A stretch of DNA of 64,000 nt, from the NCBI GenBank assembly GCA_006226595.1, contig SBGP01000092.1:1-64000 (forward strand). The letters are read 5' to 3'. The notes beneath the pieces were generated by a model. The model had not been told where the DNA came from. It saw only the letters and a list, made by a program, of their open reading frames with translations, and did no database searches. This document shows, in pieces, positions 27,401 through 36,607 of this stretch. Both the position numbers and the translations under genes were made by a program. Position 1 is the first letter of the stretch. Each line of letters starts with the position of its first letter. The DNA comes from Deltaproteobacteria bacterium. GTDB lineage: Bacteria; Myxococcota_A; UBA796; GCA-2862545.

Positions 27401-28591
27401 CACCGCGAGGACCGCCTTGATCAGGCCCGCGGCGCCCGCCGCCGGCATCGTGTGGCCGATCTGGCTCTTCACCGATCCGAGCACGGCCTCCGGCCCGTCC
27501 GCGAACACCTCCCGCAGCGTGGCGAGCTCCGCCTTGTCCCCTGCTTCGGTGCCGGTACCGTGCGCCTCGACGAGGCCCAGGGACCGCGGGTCCACGCCGG
27601 ACTCGGCCCAGGCACGGCGAAGCGCGAGCACCTGGCCATCCACCCGCGGCGTCATCACGCTCGCGGCGCGCCCGTCGCTCGCGCTGCCCACGCCGCGAAT
27701 CACGGCGTAGACGCGGTCGCCGTCGGCCTCGGCACGGTCGAGACGCTTGAGCGCGAGCATGCCGATGCCCTCGCCGATCACGAGGCCATCCGCGTCGTCC
27801 GAGAACGCCGCCAGGCGCCCGGCCCGCGACAGTGCGCCGAGCTGGGCGAACACCGCGAAGAAGCTCACGTCCGGCGACAGGTGGACGCCGCCGGCGAGCA
27901 CCACGTCGCAGCGACCCTCGCGCAGCTCGCGAACCGCGTGCTCGACCGCGATCAGCGCCGACGCGCACGCGGCGTCCACCGTGTACGCGGGACCGCGCAG
28001 ATCGAGCCGGTTGGCGATGCGCGACGCGGCGAGGTTGGGCACGAGACCAATGGCCGTGTCCGGTCCGAAGCTGCCCGCCCGCTCCTGGAAGCGGGTCTTG
28101 ATGCGCGCGACGGTGCCCGCATCGAGCTCGGGCGCGAGCTCTTCGAGCAGCGACGCGATCTGCTCGGCCTCGCGCACCTTCTGTGACAACCGCACCAGGC
28201 CCGGTGTCAGGTAGCCGCCGCGACCGAGGATTACGCCGACCCGCTGGCTGGTCAGCGCCTCTCCCTCGAGCCCGGCGTCCGCGAGGGTATCGGCGGCGAT
28301 CTGCAGGGCGAGCATCTGGTCGGGCTCGGCCCCCTCGGCGGCAACCGGCATGATTCCGAAGCGACCCGCGGAGAACCGCACCGCATCAGGCAGAAGCCCC
28401 GCCCGGCGGCTGTAGACCCGATCCACCGCAGCGCTCTGCGGGTCATGGAAGCGCGCATCCCAGCGGGCCTCGCTCACCTCGGAGATGCAGTCCACGCCCT
28501 TGTGGATCGCGCGCCAGTACGACTCCACGTCGGGAGAGCCCGGAAACGCGCAGCCGAGGCCGATGACGGCAATGCCGGGTGCGTCCGCCAT
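24452..28591 (-). CDS. Type I synthase B: KS-AT-DH-PPTase-like
   Basis: A 1379-aa cytosolic megasynthase. KS (1-455): Cys209 in DAACAS, His344 in EAHGTGT and His380 in GHTMPA, all present. AT (545-850): nucleophile Ser625 in GGHSMGEW and His726. DH-like double hot-dog (930-1185): His947 in RDHSFFPQ and Asp1104 in LLDNAGQ. The C terminus (1200-1379) has the GRIAAKDALR helix and SVAVAHLPG strand typical of a 4'-phosphopantetheinyl transferase, but the usual GVDIE metal motif is not clear. There is no ACP or KR here; these are in synthase A and the discrete ACP. The architecture recalls enediyne, PUFA and hglE synthases. It starts one base after the stop of synthase A. Confidence 0.92.
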   Translation of the reverse strand: MADAPGIAVIGLGCAFPGSPDVESYWRAIHKGVDCISEVSEARWDARFHDPQSAAVDRVYSRRAGLLPDAVRFSAGRFGIMPVAAEGAEPDQMLALQIAADTLADAGLEGEALTSQRVGVILGRGGYLTPGLVRLSQKVREAEQIASLLEELAPELDAGTVARIKTRFQERAGSFGPDTAIGLVPNLAASRIANRLDLRGPAYTVDAACASALIAVEHAVRELREGRCDVVLAGGVHLSPDVSFFAVFAQLGALSRAGRLAAFSDDADGLVIGEGIGMLALKRLDRAEADGDRVYAVIRGVGSASDGRAASVMTPRVDGQVLALRRAWAESGVDPRSLGLVEAHGTGTEAGDKAELATLREVFADGPEAVLGSVKSQIGHTMPAAGAAGLIKAVLAVHHGVQPPTLHCKQPRAELADSRFTVLGKARKWSADERVAAVNAFGFGGINAHVVLSAHGPAVPTPRPVKPLDDAQARVLLLAASSPEALLARLDEAPGAPLGVGPCRLALVDPTLERIERARKAIRRGEPWRGRGGMWFSPAGLLDEGGKVAWLFPGIEAVFDPETASVVRWLDPTAEPLAVEEGAAHVGPDAIDLESTGRRVVALAQLLDRSLRKLGLAPDMLGGHSMGEWSAMIAAGMLDAGEIDAFLDETAQGTLEVPGVLFAAAGCGVAKAEAAIDGLSGIAISHDNCPHQVILCGEDASIAVARERLIADGVICQVLPFRSGFHSPLFADYLAPHREHFARFTLTPAALPLYSATTVDTYPDDPAAIRDLVLRHLVEPLRYTALVQRLYADGARVFVQVGTGSLTGFVDDTLAGKPHLAVAASEPRREGLAQLRNLALALWAEGADVDLAQVLPKVGLEVSLSLGAPLIALGDELRGSLTAGPASEVLQGEHREETPVMSAFAEAMAALTRAGSEVHAAFVDKTRPQRFSERRRLSVATEPDLRDHSFFPQPLGWPIPSDGYPVVPMTMTIELLLEAGRKLAPDAVVVEARGLRAFKWLVVEPEVEVELVAERLEDGWVRARVVDYAEIELRLAETYPQAPEPAFGALPDPRPTPVDARQLYEERWMFHGPRYQGVTSLGPWDESGIEGVITAPRGPGSLLDNAGQILGYWLMAARDEDQLAMPVSMERIEWFGPHPAVGERVSCLVRVRAVDEGSLTGDVELVHDGKLWCRIRRWVDHRFQTDPHVWRVMRQPEHTLLSAEHAGFVLFDEQAHRAPSRDWLMRRYLGEAEKKAMLASGPRGQRAFLNGRIAAKDALRVALREDGVEGLFPVELPLGDVVEAPALGGPLSATGLSVAVAHLPGVSVARATHEPCALALRPASADPADAAREVARKRKGLPEDAPVAIEGGDAQCMVVAGVTVRTAREGDYLVAWSET

Positions 28592-28592
28592 C

Positions 28593-31500
28593 TCAGCGCA
28601 TCCGCTCCAGCTCGGCCCGCATGAGCACGACCTGTCGCTCTGTGCCGCTGACCAGCTCGCCGATCAACGCCTCCGTGCCCTCGTCCGGGTCGATGAGGCC
28701 GATGCCGAGCCGCGCGTACTGCCGCTCCAGCGCATCGCTGACCATGCCGCCGCCACCCCACGGACCCCAGTCCAGCGAGATGGTCCGACCGTCGCGGGCG
28801 TGCGCCAGCCGATCGAGCACGTCGTTGGCCGCGGCGTAGTCCACCTGCCCGCGGTTGCCGAAGGCCCCGGCGACGCTGCCGAAGAAGGCCACGGTGGTGT
28901 CCTCGGGTACGGCGTCGAGCAGGGCCAGGGCCCCGAGCACCTTGGTGTCGACGACCCGCCGGAAGCTCTCCTCGGTCTTGTCGCGAAGCAGCTTGTCCTC
29001 GAGCACGCCGGCCCCGTGGACCACCGCGTCGATGCGTCCGTGCTCGGCGACGATGCGGTCGACCAGGGCCTGCATCGCGTCGCGGTCCCGCACGTCGGCG
29101 GCGACGTACACGAGCTTCGCGCCGGTGGCCCGAATCGCATCGAAGGTACGCCGCATCTCGCGCGCCGCGAGCAGCCGCTGCGCCTGCTTCTCGATCTCCG
29201 CGGGCGAACCGCCACCGGCGATGAGGTGCTTCTTCAGCGCATCATCGGGCACCTCGGCGAGCGCCGGGTCCTCGTCCGGCGGCTCGGGGCTGCGACCGAC
29301 GAGCACGAAGGTGCCGCCGCGCTCGGCAGCGAGCCGCTTCGCGACCCGCGCGGTGATGCCGCGGGCCCCGCCCGTGAGCAGGTAGACGCTGCGGCCGTCG
29401 AGCAACTGGCGCTCGGCGAGGTCGCGCTCTCGGGGAAGCATCTCGAGCCCGAGACGCTTGCCCTCGATCCAGGCGACCTCCTCGGGGCCGCTCGGGTCGA
29501 GGAGCTCGTCGCGCACGTGGGCGACGTGCTCGGTGAGGTCGCCGTGGCCGAGGCTGATGCGGCGCACGCTGACGCCGCTCTCCTTGCGGATGGTCTTGAG
29601 CAGCGCCGAGAGACCCGCGGCGTCGAACAGTCCGCCGTCGGTGACGACGAGCAGGCGCGTCGCACCGGCGGCCAGGGCCTGGCGAAGCGTCGAAGCGACC
29701 TCCCACAAGCGCTCGGGCAGGTCCTCCGCGGGCTTCCACTCGCGAAGGAAGAGCACCAGGGCATCGAGCGAGTCCGCTTCCATCTGACCGCGGATCAGTC
29801 GCACCCGCGCCCCATCGCCGACCAGCGCCTCGCGCAGCGGCTCGGTGAGCGAGGCCCGGCCGAGCAGCCCGATGCGGTGCTGCTCGAGGTGGCCCACCGC
29901 CGGCGGCGGCAGCTCGGTTGTCCGCGGCACGAACCGCAGCAGGCGGTCGGGCACGTCGTTCTCGGCCTCGTCCGCATCCGGCGTCGCCTCGCCGCCCTCG
30001 CCACCCTGGTGCTGGTCGAGCCAGCCGAGGATGCCGCGCAGCGTCTTCACCGAGGACAGCTCTTCGACCAGCTTGTCGCGGTCCACCTGGCCGCCGCCCA
30101 GGCCGAGCTCGTCGGAGAGCACGCCGAGGATCTCGATGCGCTTGATCGAGTCGATCGACAGGTCCGCCTCGAGGTCGAGGTCGAGGTCGAGCATCTCGGC
30201 CGGGTAGCCGGTGCGGTCCGAGACGATGGCGAGCAGAGCCTCCGACGGCTCCCTCACGACCGGTGGCTCGGCCTGATCCCGTCCCTCATCGGCCGCTGGG
30301 TGAGGCGAGCGAAGCCGAGCCGAATCCCCCGCAGCGGGCGCGCCAGGCGCGAGGACCCCTGCCGCGGGCGAAGGCCCGCTACCCACATGATCGGTCTCAC
30401 CGAGGTACGCGAGCATGATGCGTCGCTGCGCCTCGGCCTGCTCCTTGAGGGTCTCGAGGTACTCGAGCACCACGCGGTCGCGACCGCCGGCGAGCGAGGT
30501 GAGCACGGGCTCGGTGACGGGCTTCATCGCGAAGTCCGGGAGCTTGCCGCGCATCGGCCACGCGCGATGGCCGTTGACCTGCCACAGGGTCGGCGAGGCC
30601 GGCTTGGGCGCACGGTCGAGGTTCACCGGCTCGGCGCGTCCCTCGAACAACGGGGACGGGTCGAAGCGCACGCCGTGCATCGCGAGGTTCGCGAGCAGGC
30701 GCACCAGGCCGTCGAGCGCACCGCCGCCCTTCGGGTCTTCGAGCGACAGGGCTGCGTGGGGGCGGTCGCCGAAGGTCTGCTCGGCGAGACGGGTGAGGAC
30801 GCGTCCGGGGCCGACCTCGACGAACAGGCGCACACCGGTGGCATACATCGCGTCGAGCTGCTCGACGAAGCGCACCGGCGACACGATGTGGCGCGCGAGG
30901 GTATCGCGGACATCCGTGTCTTCGCCGTATGGCGCGGCGGTGAGGTTCGCGTACACCGTGCCTTCGGGCGCGCGGAGCGCGAAGGCGCCGAGGGCCTCGT
31001 GGAAGCCCTTCTCGGCTGCCGCGACCAGCGGGCTGTGGAACGCCGCCGCCACGGGGAAGCGCTTCACCGCGATGCCGGCTTCGCCGAGACTGGCCTCGGT
31101 CGCAGCCACCGCGGCTTCTTCGCCGCTGATCACGGTCTGCACGGGGCTGTTGAGGTTCGCGAGCACCGCGCCGTCCGCGAGGTGCGGGCGAACCTGCTCG
31201 GCGGAAGCCTTGGCGCTGGCCATGGTCCCCGCCGCATCGCCCGCCGCCGCGTGGATGGCCTCGCCGCGGATGCGCGAGATCGCCGGCAGGTCGTCCCAGG
31301 CGATGGCGCCACCGTGCGCGAGCGCGACGAGCTCCCCGTACGAGTGTCCTGCGCGGACCGCCGGCTCGAGGCCCATGCGATCGAGCAGCGAGGCGGCCGC
31401 GCGCTCGACGAGCCCGAGCGTGGGCTGGGCCACGCGCGTGTCGGTGATCGCAGCCCGGGCGTCAGCTCGGCGCTGTGGATCGAAGGTGTCCGGCGGGAAG

Positions 31501-34500
31501 AGCACCGAGGCGTAGCTCGGCTCGATCAGCGCCTGCAGCTCGGGAAAGGCCACGAACAGGTCGGCGAGCATGTTCGGCCGCTGGCTGCCCTGACCGGGGA
31601 ACAGGAACGCCACCTCGCCGCGCAGGGTCTGCTTGCGGAAGATGCCTCGTCCGTCCTGACCCTCGCGAGCGAGGGCGAGCTTGTCGCGCAGGTCCTCGGT
31701 GGACTCGGCGACGATGGCCAGCTCGGCGCCGTCCCGCGCACGCAGGCAGCTCGAGGCGGCCAGATCGCGGAGGGGGCGCCGCCCGACCCAGGCTTCGAGC
31801 CGGTCGAGCTCGGCCTCGTCGCGAAGCAGGAACAGCTCCGCGGGCCACAGCTTGAGTCCCTTCTCCGGCGTGCGCGCGGGTGCGTCGTAGGCGCCGACCA
31901 GGCAGTGGAAGTTGGTCCCGCCGAAGCCGAAGGCGCTCACCGCGGCATGGCGATCGTCCTGCTCTCCCGCAATCCACGGCGAGGGCTGGGACCGAAACAC
32001 GAACGGGCTCGCATCGGGATTCCAGCCCGGGTTCGGCCGACGCACGTGCAGGGTGGGCGGCAGGGTGCGGTGGTGCAGGGCGAGCACGACCTTGAGCAGG
32101 CCCGCGAGACCCGCGGCACACTTCGTGTGGCCAATGTTCGACTTCACCGAACCAAGCGTGACCTGCCCCGGTCGCACGCCGGCGCGGGTGAACACCTCGG
32201 TCAGCGTGCCGAGCTCGGTGCGGTCGCCGACCACCGTACCCGTGCCGTGCGCCTCGACCAGGCCCACGCTCGTCGGCGACACGCCGGCCCTGGCGTAGGC
32301 GCGCTCGAGCGCGCGCATCTGCCCTTCCTTGCGCGGGGCCGTGAGCCCGAGACTCTTGCCGTCCGAGGAGCCGGCGACGCTCTTGAGCACCGCGTAGATC
32401 CGGTCGCCATCGCGCTCGGCATCGGCCAGCCGCTTGCACACCACGACGGCCACGCCCTCGCCGAGCGAGATGCCGTCGGCATCGGCGTCGAAGGGGCGGC
32501 TGCGACCGGTCTTCGACAGCGCGTGGACCGACGAGAACATCAGGTAGTCGCCGATGGCGTTGTGCAGGTCCGCACCGCCAGCGAGCACCATGTCGGAGGT
32601 GCCGGCGAGCAGCTCCTTGCACGCGAGGTCGACCGCGGCGAGCGAGCTCGCACAGGCGGCGTCGACCGTGTAGTTCACGCCGCCGAGGTCCAGGCGGTTC
32701 GCGATGCGTCCGGCGATGACGTTCGCGAGCACGCCCGGGAAGCTGTCCTCGGTGAGGGTCGGCAGCACCGCGTCGAGCTCCTCGGGCAGGTCCCCGAGGT
32801 ACTGCGGGAACAAGGCCCGGAAGCCGTAGGCGCTCGCGAGGTCGGTGCCGGCCTCGGCGCCGAAGATCACGCTGGTGCGCTCGCGATCGAAGGGGGTCTC
32901 GCCGTAGCCGGCATCCGCGAGAGCTCGGGCGGCGGCCTCGAGGGCGAGCAACTGCACGGGCTCCACCGCCGCGAGGCTCCGCGGGGGAATGCCGTAGGCG
33001 AGCGGGTCGAAGTCGATGGGAGGCAAGAAGCCGCCCCACTTGCTCGCCGACTTCGCGCCCGGCGCGGCATCGGGGTCGTAGTAGCGCGCGACGTCCCAGC
33101 GCTCGGGAGGCACCTCGGTGACGAGGTCGCGGCCGAGCACGAGCTGGCTCCAGAACGCGTGCACGTCCGGGGCCCCAGGGTAGAAGCAGGCCATCCCGAT
33201 GATCGCGACGTCCGCGGAGCGTCCGGACTCGGCGGGGGCGGGCGGCGACAGCCACGCGGCGGCCCCCTCGCTCACCTCGAGGTGCAGCGCCTCGACCGTG
33301 GTGGTCTCGCCGCGCAGCGCCGCCACCTGGCCGATCATGAACATGCCCTCGGACTTCTGGGCGTCGGCATCGACAGCGACGAGCTCGGCGCCCTCGCGGC
33401 GAATCCCCTTGCTCGCGATGCGTAGCCGACCGAGGTTCATGCGCTCGAGCTCTTCCCAGATCGCCTCGGGGGCCGCACCTTCGGCCTCCATCTCGCGGCG
33501 CTTGGCCTCGAAGGCCTCGACGAACGGGGACGGCGCGCACCGGGTCGCGTGGCCAGGGGCCGAGTGCACGAGCACGGTGTCGCCGCAGGCCAGGGCGGCT
33601 TGCTGGAAGGTCCGCGTGATCGCGCCGGTGGCGACGGCCTCTTCGGTGAACAGATACGCGGAGCCCATGAGCACGCCGATCTTCGCACCGTGCGCGGCGA
33701 GCGGCGCGGTGAGCGCCGACACCATCGCGGCGCTACGCCCGTCGTGGATGCCGCCGGCGAACAGCAGGTGCAGCTCGTGGGGGGTCGGGTGCTGGAGCAG
33801 GCGCTCGACGAACTGATCCCAGAGCACGAACGACGTGCGCGGCCCCACGTGTCCGCCGCACTCGCGTCCCTCGAACACGAAGCGGCGGGCCCCGTCCTTG
33901 AGGAACAGATCGAGCAGCCCGGGGCTCGGCACATGCAGATAGGTCGGAATGCCCTCGGCCTCGAGCTCGCGAGCCTGAGAGGGACGCCCACCCGCAAGCA
34001 GTGCCACCGGAGGCTTGGCGCGGCGCACCGCCTCCAGCTGTTCGGCGCGGAGATCCGGCGGCGCGAATCCGAGCAGGCCAACGCCCCACGGCTCATCGCT
34101 CTCGCCGAGGCGCTCGCGGGTCTCGTCGAGCAGATCGACCAGCCCCTGGCCACGCATCATGCTCACCGCGAGGAACGGCAGTCCCCCGCCCCGCGACACG
34201 GCCTCGGCAAAGCCGGCGACGTCCGAGACGCGGCTCATCGGGCCCTGGGCGATGGGGAAGCGCAGACCGTGCGCGCGCGCAAAGGCCGAGCCCGGCGCGA
34301 GCGGGCTCGCTGCGACAGCCTGGCCGATGTGTCCGTCGATCTCGCGCTGCAGTCCGCGCACCAGCGACTGGACCCGCGGGAAGTGCGTCGACATCGACAG
34401 GGCGAGCGCCGCGTCCTGCCCGAGCGGCCATAGGCTCTGGTCCATGGGCCCGTCGCCAAGGTTCGCGAACAGGTCCTCGGCGAGCGCGTCGGTCGGCAGC

Positions 34501-35123
34501 CCCGGCCGGGCGTACACGCGATGGCCTCGGACCACCCGCGTCTCGCTGCCATCCATCGCCGCAATCGCGAGCCGTGCCTCTTCCGAGAGCTCGCACTCCG
34601 CGAGCAGCGACAGCTGGCTGTCGAGCACCACACCCCGCGCGCCGCCGGCCACGGCTGCGGCGGCCGAGTGCACGCCGACCCCGCCCTGCACCCACACCGG
34701 CAGGCTGGACTGGGCGAGCAGGCGCTGAAGGAGCACGAACGCACCCTCGTCGCTCACGCGCCCACCGGCTTCACTGCCCTTCGCGATCAGGCCAAAGGCT
34801 CCCGCTTGCTCGGCAGCATGGGCCGCGCGGGCCGTGGTGACCTGCACGAGCACCTTGCGCGAGGCGAAGGGGTCGAGATCCACGCCCTCCGGCAGCACGA
34901 CGAACTCGACGGACTCGGGGAGCTCGGGGGCGACCACGCCCTCGGGCACGCGAACCGCACGCAGACGGGGGCCGAGCGCGTCGATCGCCGCCTGGGCGCG
35001 CGCGGACTGGCGTCCGAGATCGAGAATGCCGATCGCGCCAGCACGGGCAAAGGCCGACACGAGGGTGGCATCGGGCGACTCCAGAGGGGTCAGCCCGAGG
35101 ATGCGGAGAGGGTCGTGGCCCAT
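28593..35123 (-). CDS. Type I synthase A: NMO-NMO-KS-AT-ACP-KR
   Basis: A 2176-aa megasynthase. Residues 1-225 and 285-560 are two FMN-type TIM barrels of the nitronate-monooxygenase/FabK/PfaD family. The second keeps EGRECGGH (418-425); the first has SEAGGR instead. KS (636-1080): Cys824, His959 and His999. AT (1165-1480): GQGS and Ser1261 in GHSYG. One ACP: Ser1659 in LSIDSIKR, matching the LGIDSIKR motif of PUFA synthases. KR (1890-2176): TGGARGITA at 1917-1925, Ser2083, Tyr2096 and Asn2100. Missing DH and PPTase are supplied by synthase B. The ATG at 35123 is preferred because the longer frame runs into the promoter. First gene of the operon. Confidence 0.93.
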   Translation of the reverse strand: MGHDPLRILGLTPLESPDATLVSAFARAGAIGILDLGRQSARAQAAIDALGPRLRAVRVPEGVVAPELPESVEFVVLPEGVDLDPFASRKVLVQVTTARAAHAAEQAGAFGLIAKGSEAGGRVSDEGAFVLLQRLLAQSSLPVWVQGGVGVHSAAAAVAGGARGVVLDSQLSLLAECELSEEARLAIAAMDGSETRVVRGHRVYARPGLPTDALAEDLFANLGDGPMDQSLWPLGQDAALALSMSTHFPRVQSLVRGLQREIDGHIGQAVAASPLAPGSAFARAHGLRFPIAQGPMSRVSDVAGFAEAVSRGGGLPFLAVSMMRGQGLVDLLDETRERLGESDEPWGVGLLGFAPPDLRAEQLEAVRRAKPPVALLAGGRPSQARELEAEGIPTYLHVPSPGLLDLFLKDGARRFVFEGRECGGHVGPRTSFVLWDQFVERLLQHPTPHELHLLFAGGIHDGRSAAMVSALTAPLAAHGAKIGVLMGSAYLFTEEAVATGAITRTFQQAALACGDTVLVHSAPGHATRCAPSPFVEAFEAKRREMEAEGAAPEAIWEELERMNLGRLRIASKGIRREGAELVAVDADAQKSEGMFMIGQVAALRGETTTVEALHLEVSEGAAAWLSPPAPAESGRSADVAIIGMACFYPGAPDVHAFWSQLVLGRDLVTEVPPERWDVARYYDPDAAPGAKSASKWGGFLPPIDFDPLAYGIPPRSLAAVEPVQLLALEAAARALADAGYGETPFDRERTSVIFGAEAGTDLASAYGFRALFPQYLGDLPEELDAVLPTLTEDSFPGVLANVIAGRIANRLDLGGVNYTVDAACASSLAAVDLACKELLAGTSDMVLAGGADLHNAIGDYLMFSSVHALSKTGRSRPFDADADGISLGEGVAVVVCKRLADAERDGDRIYAVLKSVAGSSDGKSLGLTAPRKEGQMRALERAYARAGVSPTSVGLVEAHGTGTVVGDRTELGTLTEVFTRAGVRPGQVTLGSVKSNIGHTKCAAGLAGLLKVVLALHHRTLPPTLHVRRPNPGWNPDASPFVFRSQPSPWIAGEQDDRHAAVSAFGFGGTNFHCLVGAYDAPARTPEKGLKLWPAELFLLRDEAELDRLEAWVGRRPLRDLAASSCLRARDGAELAIVAESTEDLRDKLALAREGQDGRGIFRKQTLRGEVAFLFPGQGSQRPNMLADLFVAFPELQALIEPSYASVLFPPDTFDPQRRADARAAITDTRVAQPTLGLVERAAASLLDRMGLEPAVRAGHSYGELVALAHGGAIAWDDLPAISRIRGEAIHAAAGDAAGTMASAKASAEQVRPHLADGAVLANLNSPVQTVISGEEAAVAATEASLGEAGIAVKRFPVAAAFHSPLVAAAEKGFHEALGAFALRAPEGTVYANLTAAPYGEDTDVRDTLARHIVSPVRFVEQLDAMYATGVRLFVEVGPGRVLTRLAEQTFGDRPHAALSLEDPKGGGALDGLVRLLANLAMHGVRFDPSPLFEGRAEPVNLDRAPKPASPTLWQVNGHRAWPMRGKLPDFAMKPVTEPVLTSLAGGRDRVVLEYLETLKEQAEAQRRIMLAYLGETDHVGSGPSPAAGVLAPGAPAAGDSARLRSPHPAADEGRDQAEPPVVREPSEALLAIVSDRTGYPAEMLDLDLDLEADLSIDSIKRIEILGVLSDELGLGGGQVDRDKLVEELSSVKTLRGILGWLDQHQGGEGGEATPDADEAENDVPDRLLRFVPRTTELPPPAVGHLEQHRIGLLGRASLTEPLREALVGDGARVRLIRGQMEADSLDALVLFLREWKPAEDLPERLWEVASTLRQALAAGATRLLVVTDGGLFDAAGLSALLKTIRKESGVSVRRISLGHGDLTEHVAHVRDELLDPSGPEEVAWIEGKRLGLEMLPRERDLAERQLLDGRSVYLLTGGARGITARVAKRLAAERGGTFVLVGRSPEPPDEDPALAEVPDDALKKHLIAGGGSPAEIEKQAQRLLAAREMRRTFDAIRATGAKLVYVAADVRDRDAMQALVDRIVAEHGRIDAVVHGAGVLEDKLLRDKTEESFRRVVDTKVLGALALLDAVPEDTTVAFFGSVAGAFGNRGQVDYAAANDVLDRLAHARDGRTISLDWGPWGGGGMVSDALERQYARLGIGLIDPDEGTEALIGELVSGTERQVVLMRAELERMR

Positions 35124-35416
35124 AGATCCGTCCAGAGAGCAGAGGCGGCGCAGAGTAGCAGTGCAAAGCCGGAATCCGCGCGCGCTTTGCGTGCTTTCGA
35201 CAGACACTGAACGACAATTCACCCGCCTGTGACGCCGACGGACAGCGGCTCTGCGCGACCTCTCCGCCCACCACGGAGCGAGAAGCTCGCGAATCGCCCA
35301 CAGACCCGCACGATTTGCGCATCCAACGTGTCGACGTCGCAACGCGGGACCCGAGTTGAGATCGGGTGAGGTCCCATGACCCGGGACCGCGGCGATGGTG
35401 AGGGTGGAGGTTGCCC
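35124..35416. promoter_or_regulatory. Divergent regulatory spacer of the synthase operon
   Basis: 293 bp without a gene. It holds an inverted repeat GCAAAGC/GCTTTGC (35162-35168 and 35183-35189) 40-66 bp upstream of the synthase A start, a candidate operator. A hairpin GGGACC(CGA)/(TCG)GGTCCC at 35346-35375 lies before the zinc-ribbon gene. No tRNA or small RNA is evident. Confidence 0.4.
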
Positions 35417-35794
35417 ATGCTCGCCCTGTTTCGCCGAAAGCCCGCCGAACTGGACCCGCACATCATCCACTACGTGCTGTCCCTGCACCTCGAGACCCTC
35501 GACGTGCACGAGCGGGCGGCCCTCTACGCGGCCCGCGTCTCCCACGACTCCCCACGTGACGGCACCCACGGCGCCCGCGTGCTCCAGATCTGGGAGGAGA
35601 CCGCGACGCCCGATGCCATCGACATGGTGGGTCAGGGTCTGGAACACACCGAGCGAGAGCTCGCGAACCGCGTGGTCGAGCGGCTCGGACGCCAGCTGCG
35701 ACTGACCCGCTGTCGAAGCTGCGACCGGGTGCACGCCGCGCACCGCTATCGGTGCAGCTGCGGCGGAAAGCTCGCGGTGCTCAGCCTACGCTGA
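35417..35794 (+). CDS. Small zinc-ribbon protein
   Basis: A 125-aa soluble protein. The first 85 residues are helical. The C terminus has CRSC and, 14 residues on, CSC, arranged like a rubredoxin-type or zinc-ribbon knuckle. ATG 35417 has GGAGG six bases upstream; the TTG at 35411 is less likely. It is divergent from synthase A and its 3' end overlaps the convergent methyltransferase gene by 9 bp. A regulatory role for the synthase locus is possible but unsupported. Confidence 0.65.
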   Translation: MLALFRRKPAELDPHIIHYVLSLHLETLDVHERAALYAARVSHDSPRDGTHGARVLQIWEETATPDAIDMVGQGLEHTERELANRVVERLGRQLRLTRCRSCDRVHAAHRYRCSCGGKLAVLSLR

Positions 35795-36607
35795 CGCCCG
35801 CCACACGAGCGTCTGCACCACGCCGCTGGGCGCCGGCAGCTGCGCGTCGGTGAGGTCCGCCGGCTCGAACCATTGGACCTGTTCGAAGCCCGCGGCCCGG
35901 AGCTCGGCGACCAGATCCTCACGGGAGCCCTGGTCCTCCTCGAAGCCGCGCCCCTGCGTGAAGCGGCGCATGAGCCAGCCGAGCATGCGGCCCACCAGGC
36001 CTGGCTTCGGCTGCTCGGTCGCGGGCACGAGGTCGAAGATCAGCTGGCTGCCGGGCCGCGCGGCGAGCTGACTCGCCATGCGGGCGAAGAAGGCCTGCCG
36101 CGTGTCGCGATCGAAGTACATGAGCAGGCCCTCGGCGATACAGCACACCGGCCCCTCACCGAGCAGCGCGTCGAGCTCGAGCTCGCGGGCGTCCATGCCC
36201 ACGCGCCGCAGGTTCGCGCGGGCAAGCACCGCCCTGCCCCTGTCGCTCTCCCCGAGCAGACGCTCCTTGGTCGCCACCATGCCAGGCAGGTCGACCTCGA
36301 CGTAGGCGCACTCCGGCTCCTCCGAGAACGTGGCACCCCTTCGCGACAGTCCGGCGGCGACCTCCACGAACTGGCGGCATCCCGAGCTGCGGCCGAGGTG
36401 GTCGAGCATCGCGTGCCGCGCGATCAGGCTGTCGGGCAGCGACGGCGCACCCGGACGGAACCAGGCGAACAGCCCCATCACCGAGTTCGTCGCCCCGAAC
36501 ACGCGCTGGCTGCCCGGGTCGTCGAACAGCTCGGCATACGGAAACCCGCCCCGGATCCACGCCTGGGACGTGTACTGGGCGGTGACCGAGAGGTCGCCCT
36601 CGCTCAC
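35786..36607 (-). CDS. LCMT-family SAM-dependent methyltransferase
   Basis: A 273-aa class I methyltransferase of the leucine carboxyl methyltransferase / putative O-methyltransferase group. Visible: IARHAMLDHL near residue 62, FVEVAAGLSRRG (motif I) near 80, the YVEVDLPGMVATK acidic loop, and CCIAEGLLMYF (motif IV-like). The substrate is unknown; relatives methylate carboxyl or hydroxyl groups of natural products. It starts at GTG 36607, overlapping the lipoprotein stop (GTGA). Confidence 0.85.
   Translation of the reverse strand: MSEGDLSVTAQYTSQAWIRGGFPYAELFDDPGSQRVFGATNSVMGLFAWFRPGAPSLPDSLIARHAMLDHLGRSSGCRQFVEVAAGLSRRGATFSEEPECAYVEVDLPGMVATKERLLGESDRGRAVLARANLRRVGMDARELELDALLGEGPVCCIAEGLLMYFDRDTRQAFFARMASQLAARPGSQLIFDLVPATEQPKPGLVGRMLGWLMRRFTQGRGFEEDQGSREDLVAELRAAGFEQVQWFEPADLTDAQLPAPSGVVQTLVWRASA

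Noticed and set aside
28485-33425. A 1646-residue open frame on the plus strand opposite the synthase genes
   Set aside because: It lacks any domain, has no ribosome site, and arises from the GC-rich codon pattern of the minus-strand synthases, whose catalytic motifs are intact.
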